Shown here: positions 9,856 to 26,117 of the stretch, piece by piece
Position numbering within the stretch: position 1 is the stretch's first letter
Layout of the letters: the number at the start of each line of letters is the position of its first letter
Assembly (NCBI RefSeq): GCF_964340395.1
Contig: NC_135552.1
Span: forward strand, 7,378,494-7,440,493
DNA from: Glandiceps talaboti
Lineage: Eukaryota > Hemichordata > Enteropneusta > Spengelidae
Direction: 5' to 3'
DNA: 62,000 bases
Program-made: the position numbers and the translations under genes
Notes under the pieces: generated by a model
What the model saw: the letters and a program-made list of their open reading frames with translations, nothing else
Databases searched by the model: none
What the model was told of the DNA's origin: nothing

Positions 9856-12393
9856 ATGGAAACCAATTATGCAAAACAGTTAAACCAGATCACAGTGCCG
9901 TACAAAGTAAATCCTCGTCTTGAGGCTATTATTGAAAGAGTTACAATGAAGAAAGAGTCTACTGAGAATGAGGAGAATCAAGATGGAAGAACTCAATATC
10001 ATCAGGAAATCAACTCTGTAGTATCACAGAACATTTCTTCCAAAACCATGGTAACTAAGAATATAGTACAGGTTGATGGGCAGACATTACAAACAGAGAA
10101 CTGTTCCATCAGTAAAACTCTGATGGGGACAGGAACAATAAAGCAGGAACCAACAGACTATGAAGACCAACACAGCAATGAGTGTTTGGTTGCTGAACGT
10201 CAGTCTACTGAGTCACAGCAACATCACATTGGAGTCATGGCAACCACTAATACAGTGCAGTTTGACACTGGTACATTACAGCACAGCGATAATCAGCCCT
10301 ACAGTGAAAATGTGATGAATGAAGTAACAATAAAACAAGAACCAACAGATTGTGAAGACCGCCACAGCAATGAGTGTTTGGTTGCTGGACGTCATTTGGA
10401 AGTTAACACTGAACATCAGTCTGTTGAATCACAGCAGCATCACATTGGAACCATGGCAACCACTGGTACAATGCAGTTTGACACTGGTACATTGCATCAC
10501 AGAGGTCATCAGCCCTACAGTGAAAATGTGACAATAAAACAAGAACCAACAGATTGTGAAGACCACCACAGCAATGAGTGTTTGGTTGCTGAACGTCATT
10601 CGGAAGTTAACACTGAACATCAGTCTGTCGAGTCACAGCAACATCACATTGGAGTCATGGCAACCACTGATACAGTGCAGTTTGACAGCGGTACATTGCA
10701 GCACAGAGGAAATCCTCATGACAGTGAAAATGTTTTTGATGGAGTACAACTTCAAGTAAAGAAAGAATTAACGGAGTGTACAGACAGCTACAACATGACA
10801 GGTCACTCTCACCACAAAATGAACACAGAGGATCAGTTGGTTGATTCACAGTGTCATCACAGCAAAACCATGGCAACCACAGATTCACTACTATTTAAGG
10901 CACTTACAATGCCAAATTTGATAAATAACCATTCTGCTGTGGAGGTGGAAGATCATAATGAATTCGTTATACCTAACATCAAACCAATACAGAACCACTG
11001 GAAGGTTATCACTGAAAACTATGTACCAGATGAATCAGTCAATACTGATGTCGATCACAACAAAGTTTTCTCAATACAAGATGGGACTCAGAATATCATC
11101 AATGATAGCAACTCGCATCTAGATACTCTATATCAAAATACCCAACTCACTCCTAACCAAGTATTGAAACCTTCAACCAAGCCATTTCCAGTGGATATCT
11201 GTGAAGGCAACAATGATTCGAAGACCCTTGAGTCAGCAAAGCAGTTTGTATGTAAAGAATGTTGGAAAGGGTTTAAGAAGAAAAGTATATTAAAGAGACA
11301 CATGCTGATCCACAGAAGGGAAAGGGAAAAACCATTTGTTTGTGAAGTGTGTCCAAAAAGTTTCAGTTGTAAGAACTACCTCAAGATGCACATGAGAATT
11401 CATACAAATGAACGACCGTTTGTGTGTCCCGAGTGTGATAAAACATTTACTCACAACAGTAACTTGAAGAAGCACCTGTCAATTCACCGGGATGAGAAGC
11501 GATTTGTTTGTAAAGAGTGCGGGAGAGGTTTTAACCATAGTGGTAATCTAAGAGAACATTTGATTATCCACACAAACAAAAAGCCCTATGCTTGCGACAA
11601 GTGTGATAAACGTTACCAAAGTAGAACAGCTTTGAGGAGACATGTCGCATCCCATGTCGAAGAAAAACAAAGTAAATGCAATGAATGTGGTAAATCGTTT
11701 ACTGACATTAGTACTTTGCATCGACATATGAGGATCCACACGAACGAAAAACCATTTGTATGTCATGAATGCGGTAAAGGTTTCAAGCAGAATGGTAATT
11801 TGAAAGCACATATGACGGTTCACATTCCTGATAAACCCAAACCTTTTGTATGTCAAGGATGCGACAAGGCCTTTCAACAAAATAACATTCTAAAAAGACA
11901 CATTCAAATCCACATGAAAGAAAAACCACACGTTTGTAAAGATTGTGGTAGAAATTTCAATTGCGGTGAAACTCTGAAGAGTCATGTAGAGACCCATTCA
12001 AATGAAAAGCCGTGCAAATGTTCAGAGTGTGGCAAACAGTTTATGGATATTGTAAGTCTGAAAAGACATATGAATTCCCATACAAAGAGTCAGAAATCCC
12101 ATTGCACGAGTTCAGAGTTCATTTGTGCAGACTGTGGGGAGGGGTTTAATGATGACACACATCTTCAGCAACATAGACTGAGCCATACTAATGACAACCT
12201 ATTGACATGTACAGAGTGTGGACAAAGCCACGATAGTTTTGCAGAGTTGAGAACACACTTGATAACCCACACAAATGAAAGCCTATTTCTGTGTGATGAG
12301 TGTGGTAAAGGTTTTCATTCTCCTGATGACCTGAAAAAACACATGGAACTTCACACAACTGCGGGACAACTCAAAAGTGAAAATTGTGATTAA
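9856..12393 (+). CDS. C2H2 zinc-finger protein, 13 fingers, N-terminal SUMO-motif repeats (845 aa)
   Basis: Probable nuclear DNA-binding regulator; target unknown. Thirteen C2H2 fingers span residues about 466-833, linked mainly by HTNEKPF-type linkers, with longer linkers before fingers 2, 8 and 11. Finger 12 (CTECGQSH) has His where the core Phe is expected, the same oddity as finger 7 of the paralogue at 4434. The N-terminal half has no known domain, but residues about 93-340 are three clear tandem copies plus a decayed fourth of a 64-74-residue unit. Each unit starts with a KxE motif: IKQEPTD at Lys96, Lys160 and Lys228, then VKKE at Lys302. IKQE fits the SUMO consensus psi-K-x-E, so multi-site SUMOylation is a reasonable inference. 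The start is supported by an in-frame TAA at 9838-9840 and a splice acceptor at 9686. One uninterrupted coding exon. Confidence 0.93.
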   Translation: METNYAKQLNQITVPYKVNPRLEAIIERVTMKKESTENEENQDGRTQYHQEINSVVSQNISSKTMVTKNIVQVDGQTLQTENCSISKTLMGTGTIKQEPTDYEDQHSNECLVAERQSTESQQHHIGVMATTNTVQFDTGTLQHSDNQPYSENVMNEVTIKQEPTDCEDRHSNECLVAGRHLEVNTEHQSVESQQHHIGTMATTGTMQFDTGTLHHRGHQPYSENVTIKQEPTDCEDHHSNECLVAERHSEVNTEHQSVESQQHHIGVMATTDTVQFDSGTLQHRGNPHDSENVFDGVQLQVKKELTECTDSYNMTGHSHHKMNTEDQLVDSQCHHSKTMATTDSLLFKALTMPNLINNHSAVEVEDHNEFVIPNIKPIQNHWKVITENYVPDESVNTDVDHNKVFSIQDGTQNIINDSNSHLDTLYQNTQLTPNQVLKPSTKPFPVDICEGNNDSKTLESAKQFVCKECWKGFKKKSILKRHMLIHRREREKPFVCEVCPKSFSCKNYLKMHMRIHTNERPFVCPECDKTFTHNSNLKKHLSIHRDEKRFVCKECGRGFNHSGNLREHLIIHTNKKPYACDKCDKRYQSRTALRRHVASHVEEKQSKCNECGKSFTDISTLHRHMRIHTNEKPFVCHECGKGFKQNGNLKAHMTVHIPDKPKPFVCQGCDKAFQQNNILKRHIQIHMKEKPHVCKDCGRNFNCGETLKSHVETHSNEKPCKCSECGKQFMDIVSLKRHMNSHTKSQKSHCTSSEFICADCGEGFNDDTHLQQHRLSHTNDNLLTCTECGQSHDSFAELRTHLITHTNESLFLCDECGKGFHSPDDLKKHMELHTTAGQLKSENCD
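10132..10860 (+). repeat. Coding tandem repeat with KxE (SUMO-type) motifs
   Basis: Three near-identical copies of about 190-220 bp and a degenerate fourth lie inside the 13-finger gene. Each copy encodes, in order, IKQEPTD, HSNECLVA, ESQQHHIG, MATT, QFDTGTL and SENV. Most changes between copies are single bases, so the expansion looks recent relative to the finger array. Confidence 0.85.
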
Positions 12394-14460
12394 AGATTGC
12401 ATCAAAGTTCTAACATAGATAGATACACTGTATATTGGAAAGATGCACAAATGTAAGATTTGATATAATTTGATTCTAGAGAGTGTGCTGGCTTCACTTT
12501 TAAGTCTAACTGAGCTTGTTCAGCAAGTGAGTTATGTAATTGCTTGTACAATGAACTTTGCCCTTAGAGAGGGCTGATAAATTAATCCAGAAAACAGGCT
12601 ATTGGCAAACTGAGATAGACACAAATGAAAACACTTGTTGTTGCATATGGTAGATAACACAAATGGGTGATAGTGGTGCCATGAGTGTATGTAATCACCC
12701 TGTAATTCTGAGTGTTAGTACCGAAAGTCTTTTAAACCTGACAAGTTTAAATAACTAAGCAATCTATTTTTTTTTTGTAATATCAAACAAACACTCCATT
12801 GGTGTGTCATATGTCAACTTCACTTTCATCATGAGAGGTAGCTCTTAAAAAGTTTATAATGTATTAGTCTGGATGCCAACAGTGGTCTAACCACAGTGTG
12901 TGTGTGTGTCAGTGAAGGTATAAATCATAACGATACTGTATAGGACCTAGACTAATAATGTATATTTGCATGCTGATTATCGATAACTTTTTGGATAAAT
13001 TTCCCACTGCTTGTCATAAAAGACAATGTCGTGACTGGCATTCTTTTTCTTATCTTGCCATTTTCTCAATAGTATCCAACAAAATTACTCTGTGTATCTA
13101 TATATCTGTCTTCATTACTTTATATTCTTTGTGCTTACTATATATTTATAATCACCAAAACACATTAAAATAGCACATTACATAATTTTGGTCGTCAAAT
13201 TTTCAAAACTTCCAACGGGGAGAGGGACATCACCTCCAAGATTGACTCCTTCCCCCCTCCCACTTGGTTGCTCCACTCCTATATTGTAATTGTCACCTAC
13301 ATATACTTTTACTATTGTACTTGCTACTTTGGTAATTAGTTAAATTACTGGTCCAGGAGTAAATCTGAGGAAAGTCCGATGTACGAATATAGCTTGGTTC
13401 ACCTTGAGTTCCTTCCTGTATTTGATAGTTATTTGTATTGTCTCCTTGTAGGAGGTGATCACACACAACACTACAAATCAAAAACAAAGAACAGTACACA
13501 AAATAGAGATAAATAAAGTAATCAAGCAATATTCCTACATCCGATTTTAATAAGATCACATTGGAGTGATAATTGCTGGTGGTAATTAGATCTTCTATGA
13601 TGTTCCTAAGGAGTGTAATGTCGCAGACGGTGGTGTAGACAACAATTACGTGTAACGGACTGTAGATTCTGCATGCACCTTGATCTGTGGATACTTGACT
13701 ATTTTACTTTACTATGGATGTATCACTAATACATTCTTGACACTACTTTACTTTACATGAAGGAAATCAAGGAATACAATTCTCAGATTATAACTAGTCT
13801 GTAAGATACAGACATTAGTGCCACGCTATCAACCAGCACTCATCGTCTCTACTATTCTATGGGACTGCCTGCTAGATCAGAGGATTTAGGCCACACCTTG
13901 AACTTGCGATTAGCAGTTCAAACCAAGCAAGGTCATTATGTAGATTAAAAATCAAATAAACAGCATAGTTTCTGCTTCTGATGTTAGGAATGATTGTTGT
14001 TATGTTGATACTTGTTAAGTCTTTGTACCTGATAGAATACTAGACTTTGGCCATGAAACGTATGTTTACTATTGACGTAAGATTAGGTGGCTGGTGTCAT
14101 AAATCAGCATTAAAATGCTGGTCAATTTGACACCTATTAGAACATAACAATATTTGATTGGCTGCAACCCAGTCTGGTTGCTGATGTGGGAAATTGAGTC
14201 TTGGTTAAGAAGCCTGATAGGGCTGAACAACACACGTATCTTACAGCCAGGATCATAACAAGATTGAAAGAAAATATCTGATTATCCACCTCTCATCTGA
14301 TCACTATCTGTTCTAATTTTTGAAAAATTGAATTGTGGTGTAAGGGGTAGCCAGTATTATGAGATTATGTGAAAAATGCATATCAAAAACAGAAGCATAT
14401 GAGATTCTTCAAAATATTGGGTTTCCTGTGTGATTTTGTTTTTGTTTGCATACTGCCTTA
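12394..14460. other. Intergenic, no gene recognised
   Basis: Holds the 3' untranslated region of the 13-finger gene and then AT-rich sequence. A nested stem-loop is visible at about 14093-14136 (ggtgtca paired with tgacacc, and agcatt with aatgct inside). A minus-strand open frame at 13293-13559, preceded by an acceptor-like ttgatttgtag, was considered as an exon but not accepted. Confidence 0.4.
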
Positions 14461-14580
14461 AAGTGGCCATATGGCATTGTCGCAAACCACAGCCTGTTTT
14501 ACGGCAACGTTCTTAATGAGCCCCCCACAGGTTATTTTAGAAATAATAACTCTGGCTTGCGAGAATGCCATATTGATGAG
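14461..14580. repeat. Short foldback repeat, related copy at about 42625-42692
   Basis: atatggcattgtcgcaa (14469-14485) is repeated as an imperfect complement at 14558-14574. The outer words ccatatggccactt and tatttattttggattt recur in reverse orientation near 42625-42692, so it belongs to a dispersed family. Confidence 0.45.
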
Positions 14581-14705
14581 GATTGGGTATTTATTTTGGA
14601 TTTTTAGTACAACTGAACTGATAAGGTTAAGAAGATATGTTTCTAGAATTGTTATTCTGCAGATTTTCTATGACCACCCCCTTAATGGATGCGAAAACTG
14701 AAATC

Positions 14706-14880
14706 CACAATATCACACTGTTTTTCCGATCTGTAATGGCTGTACATCTGATGGAAACCAATAACAAAGAGTCCATATGGAAAACAATGGAAAACATAAC
14801 CACTTAAAAAAGAAATCTATTATATAAAAAAATAAAATACAAAATCTACCCCACCTATTCCAAAATTGAGATTATTTTGT
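14706..14880 (+). repeat. Dispersed repeat shared with about 29716-29853 and 44436
   Basis: Words such as atctgtaatggctgtac and tggaaaacaatggaaaac, followed by an A-rich run and an aaatctac word, occur in the same order at 29716-29853. A shorter piece is at 44436-44470. Family unknown. Confidence 0.6.
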
Positions 14881-14891
14881 ATATACCGATG

Positions 14892-15084
14892 CTCGAATAT
14901 CCTTGTACTTTGCGCCCTCATCGACCATGATAGAGATAACCATTCGTTGACGTGTGACTGCGACGCTCCGTGTTATCGCGAAGCTCCCTCGGGCTTCGCG
15001 AAAATACGGAGCGTCGCAGTCACACGTCAACGAACAGATATCTCTATGTGGTCGATGAGGGCGCACAGTACAAGGTTGTTCGAG
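14892..15084. mobile_element. 193-bp near-perfect hairpin (foldback element)
   Basis: The left arm from ctcgaat through ctgcgacgctccg is matched almost base for base by the right arm ending ttcgag. Only a few bases form the loop (about ctccctcggg, closed by tcgcgaag and cttcgcga). The arms of about 90 bp are much richer in GC than the neighbouring sequence. It could be a small non-autonomous DNA element or a hairpin transcript source; there is no coding capacity. A clear target duplication is not visible. Confidence 0.8.
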
Positions 15085-16470
15085 TACGATGGAGTACGTT
15101 ATTTAGCTGGTATCGGTACCCTTTCTCTTTGGAAAGGGATTAGAAGAGCGCCCACAACGGCTGTGAAAGTAACAGCTCAATCACGTCCGGTCCTAGTCTA
15201 GCTGCTAGACCCCAGGCTTTCTTCTCAACACTCGAAGGCGAATGCCTGAGGTCTAGCTAAAGTCATCTCCACATTCCATGATAGAAATAGCAGCCTATCA
15301 GAGAAGGCAGATGACAACTAGTATAAACTTAGAACAATGGCTTATTTTTTTCATGCATATTCAGCTTAAGGAGGGGCCTGTAAAAATAAACTCCAATGGA
15401 TGAACCGGAATGTGTGAATGACAATGTCGACACACTCATCAAACTCATAATTACCATAAAGCCCTAAGACAATAGTAATATTACCATCATGACTGAGCAT
15501 AAACCCAAGAGAGACATCCCATCCTATAGACCGAGTAATTGAAACAAGCATTCGAATACAAGAACCTTTCTCTTGACATGTGTCAAGGGAAATGTTCCAA
15601 GCTTTAGTTGCCTTTTAAATTTGAAACTGGGTACAACGAATTATGTGAACATATGCATGTTTTTTTTCTTCACTAAAGACCAAAAGGTATCAACATCGCA
15701 AGAAATAACAAACACACTGATACTATACAAATTGTACTTTTCAAATATAGTATGTTCATTTAGAATGACTGAAAATAAAAAAAAAATAAAGAAAACTACA
15801 TAAAATACACAATTGTGATAAGCAGATAATCACAACTTATTCCTAAACCGGTACTATTAATAATAGTACGTATGTGGTAAAACAGGATCTAGAAACAAGT
15901 CAATGAGTGCTGCCTTAAAAGACAAAGGGCAGCACGAAGACATATTTATACATATGCATACAATCCTATGTAAACAAACAGTGACGGAATATTGATAGAA
16001 TCAAGGGGCATTTTTTTTTTATCTCTGAGAGATACCAAACTATTGGGAAGAAGACAAAAAGGTCTAGGAGTACAGCATCCCAAATACTGCCAGTGTCGAG
16101 TTTGTATAATTATGATGTAGCTGCAATTGGAACCCTAAATCATTTCTGAACGATCATCTGGACATACACGGTGATATAAAATTACATAATGAAAACAGAA
16201 TATTCTCCTTACACATAGTATTATGTCTAATAGGTGGTGATTTTCCAGAATGTCTTGCCCCAGGGAGTGGGGAATTTGACAAATTTTATAAGACTAATAT
16301 CCAAATCCCCCACTATGCCCCGAGGTGGGGAGGGGGGTGACATTGACTCGTGCATAAGGCACATGTTGAAGCCTGTATTACATGTAAACAGACGTGTCGT
16401 GTAGTTCTCAACTTGTCCACTATACTATACTTGCTATACTGTAATGTACGATGAAGCAAACTGAATCTTT

Positions 16471-16519
<49 letters not shown>

Positions 16520-17464
16520 AAACGACGCTACAAAGAGATACAGAACAACAGGTTTTAGGTCAAATACATGTATCGGCCATGGATAGACATGTATGTTATG
16601 CAATTCCCTAGAAAGTAAACGTAAATAACCGTTCCCCCACGTCATCTCAGTTTCACGTTTGCTCGCGATATAGACATCGTTAAAGTTCAGTGGATTCAGT
16701 GTGTATTAGGCAACCGTTTATCAAAGGTAACCAGTGCTTATTATTCATAGAAATACTCCTCAAATTGATGTCATAAATATCCCACACCTGTCACCAGCAC
16801 AATGTGCTGGTAACATACGTCGATCAGCAGACACTCCGAAAAAACACTGCATAACATTCGCCTATGAAATGTTGGAAAAAAATATTTGCAATGTCCCTTG
16901 CTGTTTTAACTCATCCATAATTTTAGCAACTAAGTTTAATGTAAATTAATGATGATTATTCCTCATCGTCGGCAAAGTCATGTAAACAATACATTTGTAA
17001 GCTGGTGAGTTTGTTTCTATCGTTGTCTATATCACTTGTAATATTGTATGTGATGTGTGTACCGAGGTACCGCATCCACACATACGACGATGTAACGCAC
17101 ATGTCTCTGATGACATGAATGATATATCGGTGTCTGTTATCGTCTGAATTTGGGACCCAGAAATACGTACATACGCATGTAAACACATCGAGTTGTCACA
17201 ATACTACACTACAGTGTCAGCTGGAGCAGCAGACGATCTTTGAAACTGTTGGATTTTGAATTTCTATCCATAAACAAACGATATACAGTATCGAGTCGCG
17301 TATGTCAACTTGTAGTCAAATGTATGTGTACACATTTGGAAATTTTGTGATAAAAGACTGAACCAAGCTGCGTAAATGGAATTGTCAAGGACTGCTGGTA
17401 TATTTTAGGTATTTACAATTTATTCTGGTGATTTTAGAGTTTTAGAATTGCATAGGTTTAATAC
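15085..17464. other. Intergenic, (CAA)n microsatellite, no gene
   Basis: No gene recognised. A (CAA)n run of about 50 bp lies at 16471-16520. The minus-strand open frame at 16956-17186 has good codon variety and an acidic C terminus, but it has no ATG at its start and no splice acceptor to open it. Confidence 0.45.
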
Positions 17465-18032
17465 AGATAATTTCAAAAATCATGAAACCTTGTTACAACA
17501 TATATCACCAACCCATACATTCAAACAGCAATGATGTTTTTTTCCTAAATTTGAAATTTTTAAAGTGTTTTATGTCTATTTTTTCAAAAAATCACATAAT
17601 ATGGTTATTTTGGTTACCATGGCAAATGATTTTCATTAAATGACAACTTTTTTTGAATTCAGCATGACAAACTACCCTTGGTAGTAGGGTCAATGTGCAA
17701 ATAAAAAGATATTTATCAGATTTATAACGTTATTTGTGAGATGTATGTGTATGCAATGAAAACATAATTTTCACGTCTACCTTATGTTTCCATGGAAACA
17801 GCCATCCAATTTTATACAATTTATGTTACACCAGGTAGCACTAACTCATACATGTCTAATACAAGGACATTTTTTCACTGTATTATCTTTTTTTTCAATG
17901 TTTTATGTCAATTTTTGGAAAAATGATTAACATATTATGGTGATTTTGGTTACCATGGCAACAGATGTTCATAAAATGACCCCCTTTGTTGAACTCAGCA
18001 TACAAAACTACCCCAGGTAGGGTGGTTAATAT
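17465..18032 (-). repeat. Dimeric ~336-bp repeat, copy 1
   Basis: Two tandem monomers carry the landmark ggttaccatggcaa, at about 17612 and 17948, giving a period near 336 bp. The same dimer occurs in the opposite orientation at 34196-34790, where the landmark reads gttgccatggtaacc at 34271 and 34608. No open frame or inverted ends are seen, so the family is unknown. Confidence 0.8.
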
Positions 18033-18828
18033 TCGAATAAACCTGATTATTATAAAAATTATGATTTCTATGTACTATTATTATAATTATTATTAAATCA
18101 AATGAAATATAACCTGCATACATTTGTGTTAAAATGTTATCAAATTTGAATATGCTGATTATAATTTTACATAATTGCATATTAATTATGCTGATGAGAT
18201 GTTGAATTATCATATGATGGTCCTAGTATGCTATTTCACCCTTAGACCTATCCATAAGACATGTTCCTTGCCAGGTTTTATTGCGAAAACAGCATTTTAA
18301 GAATACAGTATTCTCGCTAATTATGCTAATTAATAAAAACCTCATTTTCACCATGTTCCACCACATAGATTTTTTCTAGACTTTTGACATGTTGTTCAGC
18401 ATAAAATTCTGAGCAATATGCACTAAAAATTATTTCTGTTGCAATTATGTTTGGATCAAACCTTACTATGAAGTATCTAAATCCTAAGAACATAAACATT
18501 CTAACCATGTGTGTTAATATGCATATCCTAGAGGTCATGGGTTATTGAATAGATTAACATGTATGCATACATTGCTCAGCCCACAACATGCAAATTAGCT
18601 CAAAGGAATTTTTCAAATTTTGCTAGACTAGTTCGGGCTGTCGCCTTCACTAGTTACCTTCGGTCGCCTTGACAGTGAGCGGAAAAGCCAGAGGGGTCTA
18701 GCAGCAACACTAGTCCGGTCCAAGTACCTTGTATGTGCATCCCCTTACTAGAATATTTATTATGTGTTATCAGTATTGCATAGACTTTTGAATATGTTAT
18801 CGTATTCGTATTCGTATTGTTTCGTACC
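18033..18828. other. Intergenic, no gene recognised
   Basis: AT-rich sequence with octamer-like and gctaattatgctaat words, and a short GC-richer stretch at 18635-18725. No gene seen. Confidence 0.35.
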
Positions 18829-18831
18829 ATT

Positions 18832-20025
18832 AGCGGGTTTTCACCTAAGCACTTATACCGACGGTCAACTACGATCCCCTCGTTAATGAGATATTCATAT
18901 GCAAATACGGACGTTAACCTGAATGAACACGACCTAAACACCAATACAGACTCATTAGTCTTTTGACAATATTTAACGTCATTGAAACCATCTGTAATTC
19001 TATATGCAAATTGTTAGATTCCACCAATCAAAAATTGTAGTATTGCTCAGACACTGCAGCAGTAGCTGGCGGTTTTAGAAACAGGAGTTCTCTCAACTTG
19101 AGAACATTGTATCGTCATTGGCTAACGTTGGAAGACGCTTGTATGCAAATTATAATGAGATGTCCATTAAAATATTGAAGTATCAGGTTAAATCATCCTT
19201 AAGAAGACAAACTTTGCACTGTATCTAGACAAAGAGTAGAACTGTGTTGATTGGCAAGGGCATTTAGAGACTTCTCTCTAAGATCTAATATTTTACTGAC
19301 TTAATAATCAGAAAGTACGAACCATGAAAATTAAAAGGTCGAAATATTCACGGAAATAAACCGTTAATCCTCATTCGGCATGCGTTCGTAGGTTGTCTAG
19401 CCTGGTTGCTTTCAAAGTGGAAGTGAAGAACGGTAATGGTGCTACTTATGTTCTGCTTTAATTCCATGAATTTGACAAGACACTTTTTGTGGCAACCTTT
19501 ATTTGTGGCAACCTTTATTTGTCAGAGGTGAAACTCCAGAGTAAAAGTAGTTATAGCTCACCAGAGCTTGTTGAATTCCAAGTACATGTATAAAACAAGC
19601 TCTGGTGATTCTCCCCAGAACCTAGTCGAGCAGCACAGTTACGCAACCATATCGTACCATTACTTGTACTTACTCTTTGTCATGTTAATTTCCATACATC
19701 AACTTTCGTTGGAGACAATTATGTCAATTGATTATTGACCTTTTCGTTGGTCATTTCGATTTATCCGTTGCACGTATTAGCATAACAATGGATTTTCGTC
19801 GGCTTTCGTTCTAAATGTTTCGTTCTAAAATTTGCATACATCCACTTTCGTTGACGTTAAATATTATCAATAGATTAATGAGCTTTTCGTCGGCCATGTC
19901 GATTTATACGTCACTCTGTCTTTGTATAACAATAGATTTTCGTCGGCTTTCGTTCTAAATGTTTTCGTTCTAAAATTTGCATACGTCCACTTTCGTCGAC
20001 GTTAAATATTATCAATAGAGTCTTA
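18832..20025 (-). mobile_element. Truncated copy of the ATT-flanked DNA element
   Basis: The left end agcgggttttcacctaag is preceded by ATT (18829-18831). The sequence then matches, in reverse, the 57,211 to about 56,000 half of the full element at 54639-57211. It includes part of the 146-157-bp subrepeat array (about 19,690-20,025), where the match stops, so the other terminus is missing. The internal 70-bp hairpin of the full copy is shortened here by a deletion in one arm (about 19,560-19,610). The region carries several ATGCAAAT/ATTTGCAT octamers. Confidence 0.88.
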
Positions 20026-20455
20026 ACCAGATTACACACACAAACACTCACATGACGCAAGTCATAGTGGGAGGAAGCGTTGCCTGTTTAATGTGTGCAC
20101 GGCCACGCAGAACTTTATTAGAATAATACAAGTACTGGAAAGCCGGACAGCCACACTGGCTACCGGTACGAAACTTGCTAAGACCCCGGAAAACATTACG
20201 GAAGAGTTCTGCCTTAAACGAATCTCAAAAAATACAGGAGCACCTGGCCGCCCAGGAAAAAACAGAAATAAAAACCCTGCAATTCTTGGGGAAAAAACTT
20301 CTGGAAACCTGTACTCGAATGCAGTGCTGCAGGTGCTAAAAAAGTCGAGTATCTTTTTTACAGAATACGAAAAAGACTTTGCAAAGTAGCAATCGAAGCA
20401 AACGACTGAACAAAAAATGTATGAAGTTGAGACCGCGACCTGAGTGACCGTTCAG
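20026..20455. other. Unassigned stretch left of the duplication
   Basis: A short open frame at 20093-20389 (98 codons) has no recognisable family. This interval is not shared with the other duplication units; homology begins near 20456 at gcgttgatg. Confidence 0.3.
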
Positions 20456-20819
20456 TGTGCGTTGATGTGATAAAAGTGACTTCTAACTGAAGACGTGGAG
20501 ACGACGACGGCAGCTATGAACAAAGTCACTGTCAGCGCAGTTACGTAAACAGACTACGACCTGAAAGTGGCTCCTATAGGGATGGGGTCCAGTTATTTTG
20601 TAGCACTGTTGCAGTGACACAGCACGTCACCAAAATATATGTTTCTGAATGAAAGGGATGACTGGTCAGTTTCAAGAACACTGGGCCAGTATTTCGTGTA
20701 CTTGGTTTTCCCAAAGGTCATCATTATGTGTTTAAGCCAATATTGATCTTTGGATTAATGATTAGCCAGGATTTACCGATCGAGCGTGACACGGTTGTAA
20801 AGTTGATTAATATATATAT

Positions 20820-20910
20820 ATTATATAACTAGTTTTATACTTTGAACTGAGCATCGTCGTAAAGCGATTCGCCCTTTTTACGCAGTGTCAAGTTGCAGAA
20901 CTGTGTCAAG
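20820..20910 (+). promoter_or_regulatory. Candidate 5' untranslated exon of sulfotransferase A
   Basis: A conserved segment (gcatcgtcgtaaa ... gaactgtgtcaag) ends at a donor-like AAG then GTAAAA at 20910/20911. The same segment and donor occur at 33115/33116 and 61643/61644 in the other units. Because the first coding exon starts with an acceptor 8 nt before the ATG, an upstream non-coding exon must exist; this is the best-placed candidate. Inference only. Confidence 0.3.
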
Positions 20911-21017
20911 GTAAAAAATATAGTCTGTGGAAGGGGGAGGGGGATGAAACAATGTACCAATTATGAAGAAAATAAATTTGACATTAAATTTTCTTTTGAA
21001 TGTATTTATCTATTTTG

Positions 21018-21027
21018 ATTGTTGTTG

Positions 21028-21059
<32 letters not shown>

Positions 21060-21085
21060 GGTGGTGGTGGTGGTGGTGGTGGTGG
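21018..21085 (+). repeat. (GTT)n(GGT)n microsatellite
   Basis: A compound trinucleotide tract, ttgttgttg passing into ggtggtggt, present in unit 1 and replaced by a short ggttgggggagg in units 2 and 3. Confidence 0.9.
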
Positions 21086-21564
21086 GGAGGGGGTAGCCTT
21101 TTTTAGCTTCAGGGTTTACAGTAAATGTCAGTTCTGAGTGCAAACCCAGGAAAGATAAGAAGCTTTATTTTACGCATTTTACGCATTGTATAGTTTCTCC
21201 GGTATAGACGTAAAATTGAGGCAACACCGAATCCAGTTTAAAGGCCCATTTTCAAAACGTATTTAAATTTAGGTGTGAAAAATAGTTGTCTTACGTTGTC
21301 CCAGAACACAAGAATAATGTCGTTGTTGTGTAATCCTCATGACGTCGCTGATAGATGCTCTGGATATATGATAAAGATAACCCTAATGCGAGAACCTGGG
21401 ATTGAAATCTTGGCCTTTAATAACACCATAGATTGTCTTTAAATCTTCGTTCTTTTACTCTAAAAATGATCATTTATATCAAAAATATAATAAATGTTTT
21501 ATATGTACAATCTTTCACTAAATATGATATTGACCCAGACTGTTTTTTTCCTCTCAGGTTTACG

Positions 21565-25782
<4,218 letters not shown>

Positions 25783-26117
25783 GATACTTTATAATACAAA
25801 ATTTTATGAAAACGACAGTATTTGAAATGACAGATTTTACAGACGCTTTCATCGATTGAGGTTCGTTGGCGAATTTTGGTCATTTTAATTTTTAACTCAT
25901 TATGAACCTTCATGGTCTGTTCCATCATTTGGTTGAAAGATTTTTTGAAAGTCGTTATTTACTTTTTTCCACCAACAAAAACGCGATGTGTGTTTTATAC
26001 GCTTTTATTCCCGAATGCTTATGTACAAGTATTTGCATACGTGAAGATGGTTGATAGGTACGTTGATTACAGAAGAGGGTCTTCTACGTATGCAATGCAA
26101 CATATATATATAGTAGG
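25783..26117. other. 3' flank of sulfotransferase A
   Basis: Matches 42046 to about 42385 in unit 2. Presumably 3' untranslated region; no strong AATAAA within the first 300 bases. Nothing else seen. Confidence 0.4.

Noticed and set aside
13293-13559. Minus-strand exon with a hydrophobic N-terminal part and an acceptor-like site at about 13470
   Set aside because: No partner exon, no recognised family; the hydrophobic part is T-rich intron-like sequence.
16956-17186. Possible small gene or exon on the minus strand with an acidic C terminus
   Set aside because: The frame starts without ATG, a stop lies three codons upstream and no splice acceptor lies between, so it cannot be opened as an exon.
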